A stretch of DNA of 9,986 bases from an uncultured Chloroflexota bacterium (GCA_903879975.1 CAIRNL010000672.1:1-9986), one strand, 5' to 3'. Counted from the stretch's first letter, positions 1-7,161 are shown. Numbers and translations are program-made. Notes: generated by a model not told the origin, from the sequence alone.

Positions 1-97
1 ATAGGTAGATTCGTTGTAACTGATTCCAGGGAGGCTGCGTGGTGGCTCCAAATGAGAGCCAACGATCTCGATGGGATGCGCATCGCCATCGAGCCAC
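1..97 (-). CDS. possible 5' end of a gene leaving the left edge (weak)
   Basis: This is a weak candidate. On the minus strand an AGGAGG Shine-Dalgarno match (102-107) lies 4 bases before a GTG at 97-95, and 12 bases before an ATG at 89-87 in another frame. Both frames stay open to position 1. The GTG frame starts MARWRCASHRDRW; the ATG frame starts MAMRIPSRSLALIW and has somewhat more G/C at third positions. Neither fragment is recognisable. An inverted repeat (67-74 with 86-93) overlaps both start sites, so a structured untranslated region is an equal alternative. The orientation matches the three minus-strand genes to its right. Confidence 0.2.
   Translation of the reverse strand, partial: MARWRCASHRDRWLSFGATTQPPWNQLQRIYL
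67..93. repeat. inverted repeat, 8-bp arms
   Basis: CTCGATGG (67-74) pairs perfectly with CCATCGAG (86-93). The 11-base loop contains the palindrome GATGCGCATC. A second, smaller hairpin, TGGCTC (43-48) with GAGCCA (56-61), lies beside it. Neither is followed by a clear T-run on either strand, so a terminator role after the M16 gene is possible but unsupported. Confidence 0.35.
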
Positions 98-230
98 GAT
101 TCCTCCTATCCGCCCAGATAGCATGCCGGCTGCCCCGCACGCATCTCCCACACCTGGCCGGCCATGGGCGCAGTATAGGCCCGCCACGCTTCGGCAAAGG
201 AGAGCGGTCGCTGGCAGCAGGCGACGCGCA

Positions 231-3152
231 CTACATCACTTTTGTGATCTTGAGGCGGCGGCCATTTTGCTCGTTGGCTGCGTTCAGCGCGCCGGCCGAA
301 CCCAGGACGACGACGCGCGCCTGTTCGTTGAGTTCAGCTAGGACGTCGCCAAATTTGCGGAAATCGGCCACCGTCGTCGACAGAATTTCGTCGCGCATCT
401 GCTGGCGGCTTTCGTCGGTCTCGCCCACCAGGTGGCGTACCAGGGAGGTGTAGCCTTTCGCGTCGGGCAATTGGTAGCCATCTACGTCGCCGATGGCGCC
501 GATGATATTCTTGGTCAGTTCGTCGTCGCTCAACTCGATGGTGCGCAGCAGTTCGGCAGTCTGATCGTAGACCTTGAGCGTGTTTTCCAGGTTCGGGTCG
601 CGGTACGAAATGAAGCTGTAAACGCCCGACTGCTTGCCAAAGCTGACAAACGCGCCGTACGCTCCGCCCTCGGCACGCACCTTGTCCCACAGCCAGCCCG
701 TGCGCACGAAGTTGTTGATCACGTGGATCGATCCGTGATAGCTGTAGCCCAATCCGTAGAGGCTCGCACCCTTGCCGACATAGTTGACCTGCGCCGGGAT
801 TGCCAGTCCTTCGTCGCCGGAGGGGAGCGCCGGCGCCCACGGTGCCGCGCCGTTTGCCGCTGTCGGCAGCGCCTGGATAAAACCGTCCACCTGCGGCACG
901 ACCGCAGCCCAGTTCTCCGCGTCCAGTGTTACGTTGACGATGAGGCCGGTGCGGCTCACCAGCGCTTGGCGCACGGCATCGAGCTTTGCCAGCACCGCCG
1001 GCCAGTCCTGATCCACCTGTTCGGCCAGCCGGCGGATGAAGAAAAGCCCCTCGATGCCATCCATCTGCTCGTCGGCCCAGCCCGCGGTCGTCAGTCCGGC
1101 GCGCAGGCGGTCGCGCACGTAGGCATGGCCGGAGGGCACCAGGCTCGCCTCGCGCCGTGCCCTGCTCTTGAGCACAATCTGGCGGAATCGTTCGCGGTCG
1201 TCGAGCTTCACGGTCAGCAGCATGTCGTGCAGAATCGCAAGCAGGTCCGGCACCTGGGCCACCGTCGCCTTGCTGGAGACGAAGAAGCGCGCTGCCGGTG
1301 ACTCCTTGCCGCGCACTTCCGACAAGTAGGTCGAATTCCACACGCCGCCGGTCTTGCGGTCGATGCGCTGTGAAAACTTGACATAGTCCTCGCCGGTCGT
1401 GCCCATCTCTTGCAAGGCCCGGCTGAAGAAGGGGACATAAGGTAGCAATTCCTGTGGCACCGCGCTCAGATCGAAGCCGAGGTTCATATACAGGATGCCA
1501 TTGGTGAAGAGATCGTGGTAGAGCAACGTGCTGTCGGCCAGATCACTGACCGTTATCGGAATCGTCTTGTTCGTGCGGTCAAGGTCGGACAGCTTGAGCG
1601 ACGGCAGGCGCGCCAAGTCCTCGGCTGAATCAGGGCGTTGCTGGCGCGCTTTGAGTGCGGCCGTGTTGGCGATAATGGCTTGGATATCCTCCGGCGTCAT
1701 GGCAGCCTTGGCCACTTTGAGTTGCTGATGTTCCTCCGCTACCAGCCGGTCATGATGCGTAGCATCAGGCTCCGCTACTACAGTCACGCGGTGCGGATTG
1801 TCAAGGAGATAGGTGCGGATGAGCCATCCCAGAAAACCGGTATCTTCAGCCAGGCGGCGTTTGACCACGGCCAGTGGCAGCTCGTAGCGGAGTGGCTCGA
1901 TCGGGTCGCGCCGGTAATTCCAATTGTGGAGCGCGCGCATATAGAGACTCAGACCACGTGGCAAAGAACCGGTATTGTTCTCGCGCAGGCCGAACTCGAT
2001 GGAATTGAGCGCTGCCTCTACCATATCGGGATCGATGCCTTCTCGGGCCAGTTGTTCCAGTGTCGCAACGATCAGCGACTCTACCTGCGGCGCATCGGCG
2101 CTGGCGATGCCCTTCATCGTCACGCTGAATGTCGGCTGGCGCACATAGCCACTCAGCCCGCCGCTGACGTCCTCTCCGAGACTGGAATCGACCAGTGCCT
2201 TGCGCAGCGGCGATGCCTGCGTGCCAATGATGGCGTAGCTGAGCACACTCAACGCCATGCGCAGCGACGAGTCGGTCACTTCGGGTAACGCCCAGTTGAC
2301 GTCGATCATGCTCTTGCGCGTCAGGTCGGACTCGCCGTCAGCCCCAAAAGTGACGCGCAGATGTCGTGGTCTGGCAAAGGGCGCATGGAGGGGCACGATG
2401 GCGTCGACTGGATTGGCCTCATATTCGTCTAACACCGCAGCCAGGATGCGCAGCCGCTCCTCGGGGGCGTCGTCGCCATAAAAAAATATCTGCGCGTTGG
2501 AGGGGTGATAGTAGGTCCGGTGGAAGTCCACGAATGCCTCATAGGTGAGTTGCGGAATCACCGTCGGGTCCCCGCCGGAATCGAGTCCATAGGTGTTGTC
2601 TGGAAAGAGCCCCTGGCTTGCAGCACGCCCCAGGATTGAGTCAGGCGACGAATAGACGCCTTTCATCTCATTGAAAACCACGCCACGGTAGACGAGTGGC
2701 GCATCCGGTGTTTCCAGTTCGAAGTGCCAGCCCTCTTGATCCAGGTGATGTGGTGTGATGAGCGGGTGGAAGACCGCGTCCAGGTAGACATCGACCAGAT
2801 TGTAGAAATCTTGCAGGTTCGTGCTGGCTACCGGGTAGGTTGTCTTGTCAGGCGAGGTGAAGGCGTTGAGGAAGGTATGCAGCGATCCTTTCAGCAACTG
2901 GACGAAGGGTTCCTTGAGCGGATACTTCTGCGATCCGCCCAGTACAGCGTGTTCCAGGATGTGGGCAATGCCGGTCGAATTGGCTGGCGGCGTGCGGAAG
3001 GAGATGCCGAAAACCTTGTTTTCGTCGTCATTTTCCAGCGAGAGCACTTCTGCGCCGGTCTTGGCGTGCCGATAGAGCCGTGCACGCGTCTTCAATTCGT
3101 CGATCTGCTCATCACGCACCAATTCGAAGCGATCAGTTGATACTGTATCCAT
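231..3152 (-). CDS. M16C zinc metallopeptidase, presequence protease (PreP/Cym1)-like
   Basis: This 973-residue protein has the size and organisation of M16C peptidases (PreP, Cym1), which degrade unfolded peptides in a closed two-lobed chamber. The inverted zinc motif HILEH is at residues 64-68 (H64 and H68 as ligands, E67 as general base). The third ligand is expected at E162 in NEMKG, 94 residues further on, close to the spacing in plant PreP. The C-terminal half has the substrate-positioning Arg and Tyr of the family in VRAEGGAYG (R826, Y832). No signal peptide or membrane segment is visible, so it should act in the cytosol on free peptides. The ATG is preceded by AGGAAGAG at 3159-3166, spaced 6 bases, which supports this start. 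It is the last of three co-oriented genes. The family assignment is firm; the peptide substrates are unknown. Confidence 0.95.
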   Translation of the reverse strand: MDTVSTDRFELVRDEQIDELKTRARLYRHAKTGAEVLSLENDDENKVFGISFRTPPANSTGIAHILEHAVLGGSQKYPLKEPFVQLLKGSLHTFLNAFTSPDKTTYPVASTNLQDFYNLVDVYLDAVFHPLITPHHLDQEGWHFELETPDAPLVYRGVVFNEMKGVYSSPDSILGRAASQGLFPDNTYGLDSGGDPTVIPQLTYEAFVDFHRTYYHPSNAQIFFYGDDAPEERLRILAAVLDEYEANPVDAIVPLHAPFARPRHLRVTFGADGESDLTRKSMIDVNWALPEVTDSSLRMALSVLSYAIIGTQASPLRKALVDSSLGEDVSGGLSGYVRQPTFSVTMKGIASADAPQVESLIVATLEQLAREGIDPDMVEAALNSIEFGLRENNTGSLPRGLSLYMRALHNWNYRRDPIEPLRYELPLAVVKRRLAEDTGFLGWLIRTYLLDNPHRVTVVAEPDATHHDRLVAEEHQQLKVAKAAMTPEDIQAIIANTAALKARQQRPDSAEDLARLPSLKLSDLDRTNKTIPITVSDLADSTLLYHDLFTNGILYMNLGFDLSAVPQELLPYVPFFSRALQEMGTTGEDYVKFSQRIDRKTGGVWNSTYLSEVRGKESPAARFFVSSKATVAQVPDLLAILHDMLLTVKLDDRERFRQIVLKSRARREASLVPSGHAYVRDRLRAGLTTAGWADEQMDGIEGLFFIRRLAEQVDQDWPAVLAKLDAVRQALVSRTGLIVNVTLDAENWAAVVPQVDGFIQALPTAANGAAPWAPALPSGDEGLAIPAQVNYVGKGASLYGLGYSYHGSIHVINNFVRTGWLWDKVRAEGGAYGAFVSFGKQSGVYSFISYRDPNLENTLKVYDQTAELLRTIELSDDELTKNIIGAIGDVDGYQLPDAKGYTSLVRHLVGETDESRQQMRDEILSTTVADFRKFGDVLAELNEQARVVVLGSAGALNAANEQNGRRLKITKVM

Positions 3153-3158
3153 AGGATT

Positions 3159-3166
3159 CTCTTCCT
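3159..3166 (-). promoter_or_regulatory. ribosome binding site of the M16C peptidase
   Basis: AGGAAGAG on the minus strand lies 6 bases upstream of the ATG at 3152 and fixes the start codon. Confidence 0.7.
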
Positions 3167-3197
3167 TGGTTCGGCGGACGCCACACGATACTCCGGC

Positions 3198-3227
3198 ATT
3201 CTAACGCAGCAGGTGGGCGGTCACCTG
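3198..3227 (-). promoter_or_regulatory. possible promoter and operator upstream of the M16C gene
   Basis: A TAGAAT hexamer (3198-3203, minus strand) fits a sigma70 -10 element about 45 bases before the start codon. The expected -35 position falls in an inverted repeat, CAGGTG-6 bases-CACCTG (3210-3227), whose right arm occupies it. No good -35 match is present (GTGACC with a 15-base spacer is the best). A dyad over a weak -35 is a common layout for a regulator site, but the repeat could equally be an RNA hairpin after the upstream gene. No T-run follows it, so it is a poor terminator. Confidence 0.3.
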
Positions 3228-3251
3228 TAATCGAACCACCAGTGACGGCGC

Positions 3252-3998
3252 TCATACACCACATTCGCAGCGGCGCATATGGGTAACCATCTCGACAAAG
3301 GTCGGCAGCATCTGCACAGTCGTGCTCAGGCTGGCACGGACCTCACCCATGGATTCCGATTGTGTACGATCGGCCGCATAGCCACTGATAGTGACCAGCC
3401 CGGTGTAGCACATCTTCATTTCCTGCGCCAGGGCCACTTCCGGCACGAGATTGTAGGAGAGCACATCGGCGCCCCAGTGGCGGAACATGCGCGCCTCCGC
3501 ACGCGTCTCGCGTCTCAGAAAGTCGACGCCGACGACCGTAGCCTCAGGCAGTCCAGGCAGCAACTGTTGGATGGCCGATCCTAATTCCGGGCAGAAGGGA
3601 GATCGCACGCTGCCCAGGTTGATATCGAGTCCTGTATGCGCGTCAGAGAAGAAGGTGTCGGGCTGGTGGCTGGTCCAGCCGATGTAGTCGTCCACGATGA
3701 CCGGCTGCCCGCGCTGCAAAACGGGGTTGATGGCAATGCCCATGTCCCAGTTGAGTATGCGCTGCACACCGAGCTGCCGCGCCGCAAAGATTGTGGCGCG
3801 CGGGTCGGTACGCGTGGGGAGGCCGGTGTACGGCTGCACCCACACGGCCAGGCTGTCGCTCAGCTTGCGCAGCGCTAGCGGGCCGGCCTCGCCGTATGGC
3901 GTCAGGTAGATGCGCTCGTCGACCACTTCACCGAGGATACCGAGCGCGCTGGGCGGCAGCAGGACAGCGATGAGAATCAGCAGACTGGCAGTAGGCAT
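3252..3998 (-). CDS. diverged nucleoside phosphorylase (MTAP/PNP) family protein, catalytic residues not conserved
   Basis: At 248 residues it is somewhat shorter than MTA phosphorylase (about 280). Framework segments align: VDERIYLTPYGEAG (26-39, cf. human KYVDTPFGKPS), the segment ending in AARQLG (72-77), QRGQPVIVDDYI (95-106), TRAEARMFRHWGADV (165-179) and LVPEVALAQEMKMCY (184-198). Active-site positions do not. The GGTG phosphate loop is absent, RHG is YTG (57-59), the Thr-Thr pair is NW (83-84), EGPRFS is DFLRRE (159-164), NMT is SYN (181-183), and TDYD with its two base-binding Asp is SGYA (205-208). I infer a non-catalytic or altered-specificity relative; ordinary MTA phosphorolysis is unlikely. 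The N-terminus (LLILIAVLL) looks hydrophobic but aligns with the first beta strand of the fold, so a signal peptide is doubtful. The Shine-Dalgarno is weak. The reading frame is intact, so this is not an obvious pseudogene. Confidence 0.8.
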   Translation of the reverse strand: MPTASLLILIAVLLPPSALGILGEVVDERIYLTPYGEAGPLALRKLSDSLAVWVQPYTGLPTRTDPRATIFAARQLGVQRILNWDMGIAINPVLQRGQPVIVDDYIGWTSHQPDTFFSDAHTGLDINLGSVRSPFCPELGSAIQQLLPGLPEATVVGVDFLRRETRAEARMFRHWGADVLSYNLVPEVALAQEMKMCYTGLVTISGYAADRTQSESMGEVRASLSTTVQMLPTFVEMVTHMRRCECGV

Positions 3999-4047
3999 AG
4001 GGTTCTATTCAGCTCGTCTAGGTTCGGCGTAACGCAGGTGCCAGCAA

Positions 4048-4076
4048 AACATAGCACCGATCCAGTGCATCCGCAA
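4048..4076 (-). promoter_or_regulatory. putative sigma70 promoter upstream of the phosphorylase-like gene
   Basis: On the minus strand a TTGCGG -35-like hexamer (4071-4076) is separated by exactly 17 bases from TATGTT (4048-4053), which is preceded by TG one base upstream, an extended -10 pattern. Transcription would start near 4041, about 43 bases before the ATG at 3998. It could drive the phosphorylase homologue alone or together with the M16C peptidase. The match is partial. Confidence 0.4.
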
Positions 4077-4095
4077 CCCACTGTTTGGGAATCGT

Positions 4096-5475
4096 TCATT
4101 CGCCTGCCGGCGTGGGTTGTACTTGTGTTGGTTTCGAACGCTCGGCCAGCCAGATGAAGAGCGAACTGCCGAGACGGAAGAAGAAGGTTAGAACGAGTGC
4201 AATCTGCACATTGAAGAGGGCGGCCAGTAACGGTCCTAGCAGTACACCAATGAAGATTGCCAGGTTGAGAGCAATGTTGTACCAGGCGAGGTAGGCAGGC
4301 CGATCATTGTCCGGTACTTTTTCTAGCAGGTAGTTGGCTAGCGTGCCGCCGACGAGTGCCCAGGCCAGCCCGCCGACAATGGAAGTAATGATGTAAAAGA
4401 ACAGGTTGGGCATCAATGCCGTGAAAAGCGAGTAGCTGCTCAGTAATGCGATGCCAATCACGGTCAGCATATGGTTGCCGTAGCGCTGGGTGAGGCGGTT
4501 GATCTGCAAGGAGCCGAGGAGCACACTGGCATGAAAGACCGCTGTGCCAACGGCGATCTGCCCGTCGTCGAATTTCAGTTGATCGACCCAACGAATGGGA
4601 AAGAGTGGGCCAGGCATGAATTGTGTCAGATGAAAAGTGAAAAGTGCCAGGATCACGATACCATAGTGGCCGCGCACAACGTCCGTGCGCAGCAAGTCCT
4701 GGCCGCGCGTGAAGGAGCGCAGTGCAATGCTGACACGCTGGCCGATGCCCTGCCCGCCGCGCATGTCGCCAGGCTGTGCCGTGTCGCCGATGATCTGGCG
4801 GATGCGCTGCGGTTCGTCGCCGGGCAAGTCGGTAATGTTGCTCAGACCATGGAGGTGATAGGCGCTCATGGCGGAGCCAGCGAAACCGATCAGGAAAATC
4901 AGGGTGTAGCCCAGTTCCAGTGATGTGTGGTCGAGGATGAAGCCGGCCAACAGCGAGGCAATGATATAGACGACCGACAGCAAGGCGTTGCGCCGGCCAG
5001 CCACATACCCGCGCCACTCGATGGGCACGGCAATGGCGAAGAGAGCGTTGAAACCAATCGCCAACCCTACGCCAGGAATTGTCAGCAGCAACGTCGCCCA
5101 GATCAAAACTTCAATCTGCACGGCGGGCGCCAGCCACATGGGCAGCAACGCATAAATCAGGTATAGTATGCGAAAGATGACTGCGGAACGGAAGACCAAC
5201 GGCCCAATCGGCCGGCTTTGCAGCCAACGACCGACAGGCAGGGTGAAGATGAGGTTGACCATTGCCGGGCCGGCGGTTATCAGGCCGATCTGAAATGCAT
5301 TGGCCCCGATGCGTGCGGCGTAGACAGTCAGAAAGGCGATGGTCGTGCCGGCAACCAGGCCATACCAGCCGATGTCACCGTAGAGGTGATAAAAACGCCG
5401 CTGCAGCTCTGGGGGGATGACCTGGCCGGTGCCTGTCGGGCGTGACCATGGAAGACGATGTATCAGACGTTGCAT
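4096..5475 (-). CDS. MFS-type membrane transporter (12 TM)
   Basis: The 459-residue product has a hydrophobic profile expected of a 12-helix major facilitator: about six segments before residue 210, a hydrophilic cytoplasmic loop (about 211-268), and six more from about 270 to 445. RGYVAGRRNALLSV (155-168) and the following helix resemble the loop and helix near TM5 in MFS permeases found in other bacteria, as does the PVGRWLQSR loop (80-88). I cannot name the substrate; export of a small molecule is a guess. The frame is open far upstream (to 6336), but that part lies antisense to the oxidoreductase gene. I chose the ATG at 5475 because it immediately precedes the first transporter-like sequence and follows a promoter-like element. 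The Shine-Dalgarno is poor (GGAA, 10 bases upstream). The next gene on this strand begins about 100 bases downstream. Confidence 0.85.
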   Translation of the reverse strand: MQRLIHRLPWSRPTGTGQVIPPELQRRFYHLYGDIGWYGLVAGTTIAFLTVYAARIGANAFQIGLITAGPAMVNLIFTLPVGRWLQSRPIGPLVFRSAVIFRILYLIYALLPMWLAPAVQIEVLIWATLLLTIPGVGLAIGFNALFAIAVPIEWRGYVAGRRNALLSVVYIIASLLAGFILDHTSLELGYTLIFLIGFAGSAMSAYHLHGLSNITDLPGDEPQRIRQIIGDTAQPGDMRGGQGIGQRVSIALRSFTRGQDLLRTDVVRGHYGIVILALFTFHLTQFMPGPLFPIRWVDQLKFDDGQIAVGTAVFHASVLLGSLQINRLTQRYGNHMLTVIGIALLSSYSLFTALMPNLFFYIITSIVGGLAWALVGGTLANYLLEKVPDNDRPAYLAWYNIALNLAIFIGVLLGPLLAALFNVQIALVLTFFFRLGSSLFIWLAERSKPTQVQPTPAGE

Positions 5476-5492
5476 GACAGATTCATTCCGGT

Positions 5493-5520
5493 TTGATAGC
5501 TCAGCACAGTCGCGTGACAA
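5493..5520 (-). promoter_or_regulatory. putative promoter of the MFS gene
   Basis: TTGTCA (5515-5520 on the minus strand, 5 of 6 to the -35 consensus), a 16-base spacer and TATCAA (5493-5498, 4 of 6 to the -10) point at the MFS gene. The predicted start near 5486 leaves only about 10 bases of leader before ATG 5475, so the mRNA would be almost leaderless. Confidence 0.35.
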
Positions 5521-5540
5521 CTGAAAAATAATTGTAACAT
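5514..5540 (+). promoter_or_regulatory. possible divergent promoter of the oxidoreductase gene (weak)
   Basis: GTGACA (5514-5519, 5 of 6 to the -35) and TAACAT (5535-5540, 4 of 6 to the -10) are separated by 15 bases, shorter than ideal. The -35 overlaps the opposite-strand -35 of the MFS gene. If real, transcription starts near 5547, downstream of ATG 5539, which would exclude that ATG as start and favour GTG 5557. Confidence 0.22.
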
Positions 5541-5556
5541 GGCCGCAGGAACCCAC

Positions 5557-6531
5557 GTGAAACCAATCCGGATTGCACTGGTCGGTGCCGGCATCTATGC
5601 CCGCAACGCCCATCTGCCCACACTGCACAAACAGCTCGACGCATTTGAGATCGCAGCCGTCTACAGCCGCACTGCAGAGGCGGCTCACGCGCTCGCCACA
5701 CAGGCCGGTGCATCTGTCTCCGTCTATACCGACGTTCAGCCTCTGCTCGATGATCCGCACATTGACGCCGTCGACATCCTGCTGCCGATCCCGATACAGG
5801 CCGATTTCGTGGCGGCAGCGTTGCGCGCCGGAAAGCATGTTATCAGCGAAAAGCCGATTGCACCCGACAGCGCCACGGCGCGTGCCCTCATTGACCTGCA
5901 CCGTCGCCTGCCGGGCCAGGTCTGGATGGTGGGTGAGAACTGGCGCTATGAAGAGGCGTTCGAACGTGCTGCTGACCTGATGCGGCAAGGTGTAATTGGC
6001 CGTCCGCTTTCCTGCTACTGGGCGCAGTTCTCTGCGTTGAAGCCGGGTAATCCTTACTATGCCACGGCATGGCGGCGTTCGGGCTTTGCCGGTGGCCTGG
6101 TCCTGGATGGCGCAGTGCACCTGGTGGCTGCGCTGCGCATGGTCGTGGGGGAGATCGCTCAGGTGACGGCCACAACTGCACTCTTTGCTGCAGACCTGCC
6201 ACCGGTAGATTCCGTCGCTGCTGCGCTTCGCTTTGAGAGCGGTGTCATTGGTTCGCTGGTCGTCAGCTATGCTGCGGCTTCGCCGTGGTCGGCGCCGTTG
6301 ACCATCGTAGGCGAGCATGGCAGTCTGCGTGTCCAACGCGGGCGGATTGAGGTAGCCGGCGCCGATGGTCGTGTCGACGTCATCGAGTGCGACAAGCTGA
6401 ATGGCGTACAGCGTGAACTACTCGCCTTTGCCCAGGCAATCCGCCACGGCACGCCCCATCGCAACCTGCCTGAGGAGGCGCTGCGTGACCTGGAGGTAAT
6501 CGAGCAGATGGTGGCCCCTTCTCAGGCATGA
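5557..6531 (+). CDS. Gfo/Idh/MocA family NAD(P)-dependent oxidoreductase
   Basis: The protein has an N-terminal Rossmann fold starting IRIALVGAGIYARNAHLP with the GxGxxA dinucleotide-binding motif, then the EKP motif of the family (SEKPIA), whose Lys helps bind cofactor and substrate. The C-terminal domain carries GGLVLDGAVHLV, where the Asp and His match the GG...D...H catalytic motif. Members oxidise or reduce sugars, inositols and related polyols; the substrate here cannot be told. I prefer GTG 5557 (324 residues, starting MKPIRIALVG) because AGGA at 5547-5550 sits 6 bases before it. The alternative in-frame ATG at 5539 has no Shine-Dalgarno and would add 6 residues. It is divergent from the MFS gene, which may share its control region. 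The next plus-strand gene follows after 92 bases and appears unrelated. Confidence 0.92.
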   Translation: MKPIRIALVGAGIYARNAHLPTLHKQLDAFEIAAVYSRTAEAAHALATQAGASVSVYTDVQPLLDDPHIDAVDILLPIPIQADFVAAALRAGKHVISEKPIAPDSATARALIDLHRRLPGQVWMVGENWRYEEAFERAADLMRQGVIGRPLSCYWAQFSALKPGNPYYATAWRRSGFAGGLVLDGAVHLVAALRMVVGEIAQVTATTALFAADLPPVDSVAAALRFESGVIGSLVVSYAAASPWSAPLTIVGEHGSLRVQRGRIEVAGADGRVDVIECDKLNGVQRELLAFAQAIRHGTPHRNLPEEALRDLEVIEQMVAPSQA

Positions 6532-6610
6532 GGCGAATGTGAGTGGGATGACTGCCAGTACCTATAGACTGATCGATTATCGGATCGCCGACATGTTCCC
6601 TAACCCAAAA

Positions 6611-6616
6611 AGGAGG
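6611..6616 (+). promoter_or_regulatory. strong ribosome binding site of the DUF6069-like gene
   Basis: AGGAGG is followed by 7 bases and the ATG at 6624, one of the strongest Shine-Dalgarno sequences in the window. No convincing promoter was found in the 92 bases before the gene; TATAGA at 6563-6568 resembles a -10 but lacks a -35. Confidence 0.75.
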
Positions 6617-6623
6617 ATTCACG

Positions 6624-7070
6624 ATGACCCATACCAAAGCCACCACACAGTCCAGCAAGCTACCCTTTTCACGTGTTCTGGCTGCAGGAGGGCTTGCGAT
6701 CGTTGGCTCGGTGGTTGCCAACCTGGCTGTTTACTTTGTTGGCCGTTTGATTGTCCAGCCGCCGGCTGATTTCCAGCCGCTTGCTACCCCTATTCCGACC
6801 ATTCTGTTTACCACACTGTTCCTGGTAGTCGGCACAGCTATCTTTGCGATGATCAATTCGTGGAGCAACAACCGTGCCCAAATCTTTACCATCGTGGCGA
6901 CCATTGCGCTCATCTTGGGCTTCATTCCTGACATCATGTTGCTCGTCAGTCCAGAGTCATCGCCCATGGGCACGCCCACGCCTGGCGCCGTGATCGTGTT
7001 GATTGTCATGCACTTCGTGGCCTTTGCCATCACGATGTGGTCGTTCCTGACATGGGCACCGCGCCAGTAG
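6624..7070 (+). CDS. small four-helix membrane protein, DUF6069-like
   Basis: The 148-residue product has a short polar N-terminus and four predicted membrane helices at about residues 17-43, 57-77, 86-108 and 119-143. The first helix is followed by a Pro-rich loop (QPPADFQPLATPIPT, 45-59). The third ends in GFIPDIMLL, followed by a Ser/Pro/Gly/Thr-rich loop before the fourth helix. Length, helix count and these loops resemble the DUF6069 family as I remember it; that is recognition by style, not a search result. No catalytic motif is visible and I assign no function. Start and expression are well supported by an AGGAGG site. It lies 92 bases after the oxidoreductase gene and is followed by a hairpin terminator, so it may be monocistronic or the end of a two-gene unit. 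Confidence 0.8.
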   Translation: MTHTKATTQSSKLPFSRVLAAGGLAIVGSVVANLAVYFVGRLIVQPPADFQPLATPIPTILFTTLFLVVGTAIFAMINSWSNNRAQIFTIVATIALILGFIPDIMLLVSPESSPMGTPTPGAVIVLIVMHFVAFAITMWSFLTWAPRQ

Positions 7071-7102
7071 CCCATACAGCGTAAAATTCTCGCCCTACTT
7101 TT

Positions 7103-7137
7103 GCAGTGCCCAGCTTTCGGCTGCTGGGCACTGCTTT
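7103..7137 (+). terminator. Rho-independent-like terminator after the DUF6069-like gene
   Basis: A perfect 12-bp stem, GCAGTGCCCAGC (7103-7114) with GCTGGGCACTGC (7123-7134), encloses an 8-base loop and is followed by a short TTT. It begins 33 bases after the stop codon at 7070. The T-run is short, so termination may be partial. On the other strand four A's follow, which does not suit termination of the adenosyltransferase transcript. Confidence 0.6.
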
Positions 7138-7142
7138 GCCCG

Positions 7143-7161
7143 TGGCTGGCACTACCAGCCA
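7143..7161. repeat. second hairpin in the convergent intergenic region
   Basis: TGGCTGG (7143-7149) pairs with CCAGCCA (7155-7161) around a 5-base loop, 9 bases after the preceding 12-bp hairpin. It lies between two convergent genes and could slow or process the minus-strand transcript coming from the adenosyltransferase gene. No T-run follows on either strand. Confidence 0.35.

Noticed and set aside
39..453. Two plus-strand frames of 100 and 133 codons near the left edge
   Set aside because: They overlap the end of the peptidase gene antisense and are rich in Arg/Ala/Ser typical of shadow frames. They match no family I recognise.
432..1301. A 289-codon open frame on the plus strand inside the M16 peptidase gene
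   Set aside because: It is antisense to a clearly conserved peptidase domain, has no ribosome binding site that I can see, and its translation has no recognisable motif.
3252..3998. Calling this gene a normal S-methyl-5'-thioadenosine phosphorylase (mtnP)
   Set aside because: The fold-level resemblance is clear, but the phosphate-, ribose- and base-contacting residues are nearly all replaced, so the enzyme name would be misleading.
5476..6336. A 287-codon upstream extension of the MFS frame on the minus strand, antisense to the oxidoreductase gene
   Set aside because: The extension is Cys/Arg/His-rich with no recognisable domain, and the plus strand encodes a clear Gfo/Idh/MocA protein. The MFS protein starts naturally at 5475 after a promoter-like sequence. 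Long antisense frames are common in GC-rich coding DNA.
6532..6623. CGATTATCG short palindrome and GATC repeats before the DUF6069-like gene as an operator
   Set aside because: The arms are only 4 bp and no supporting promoter geometry is present; such sequences are expected by chance.
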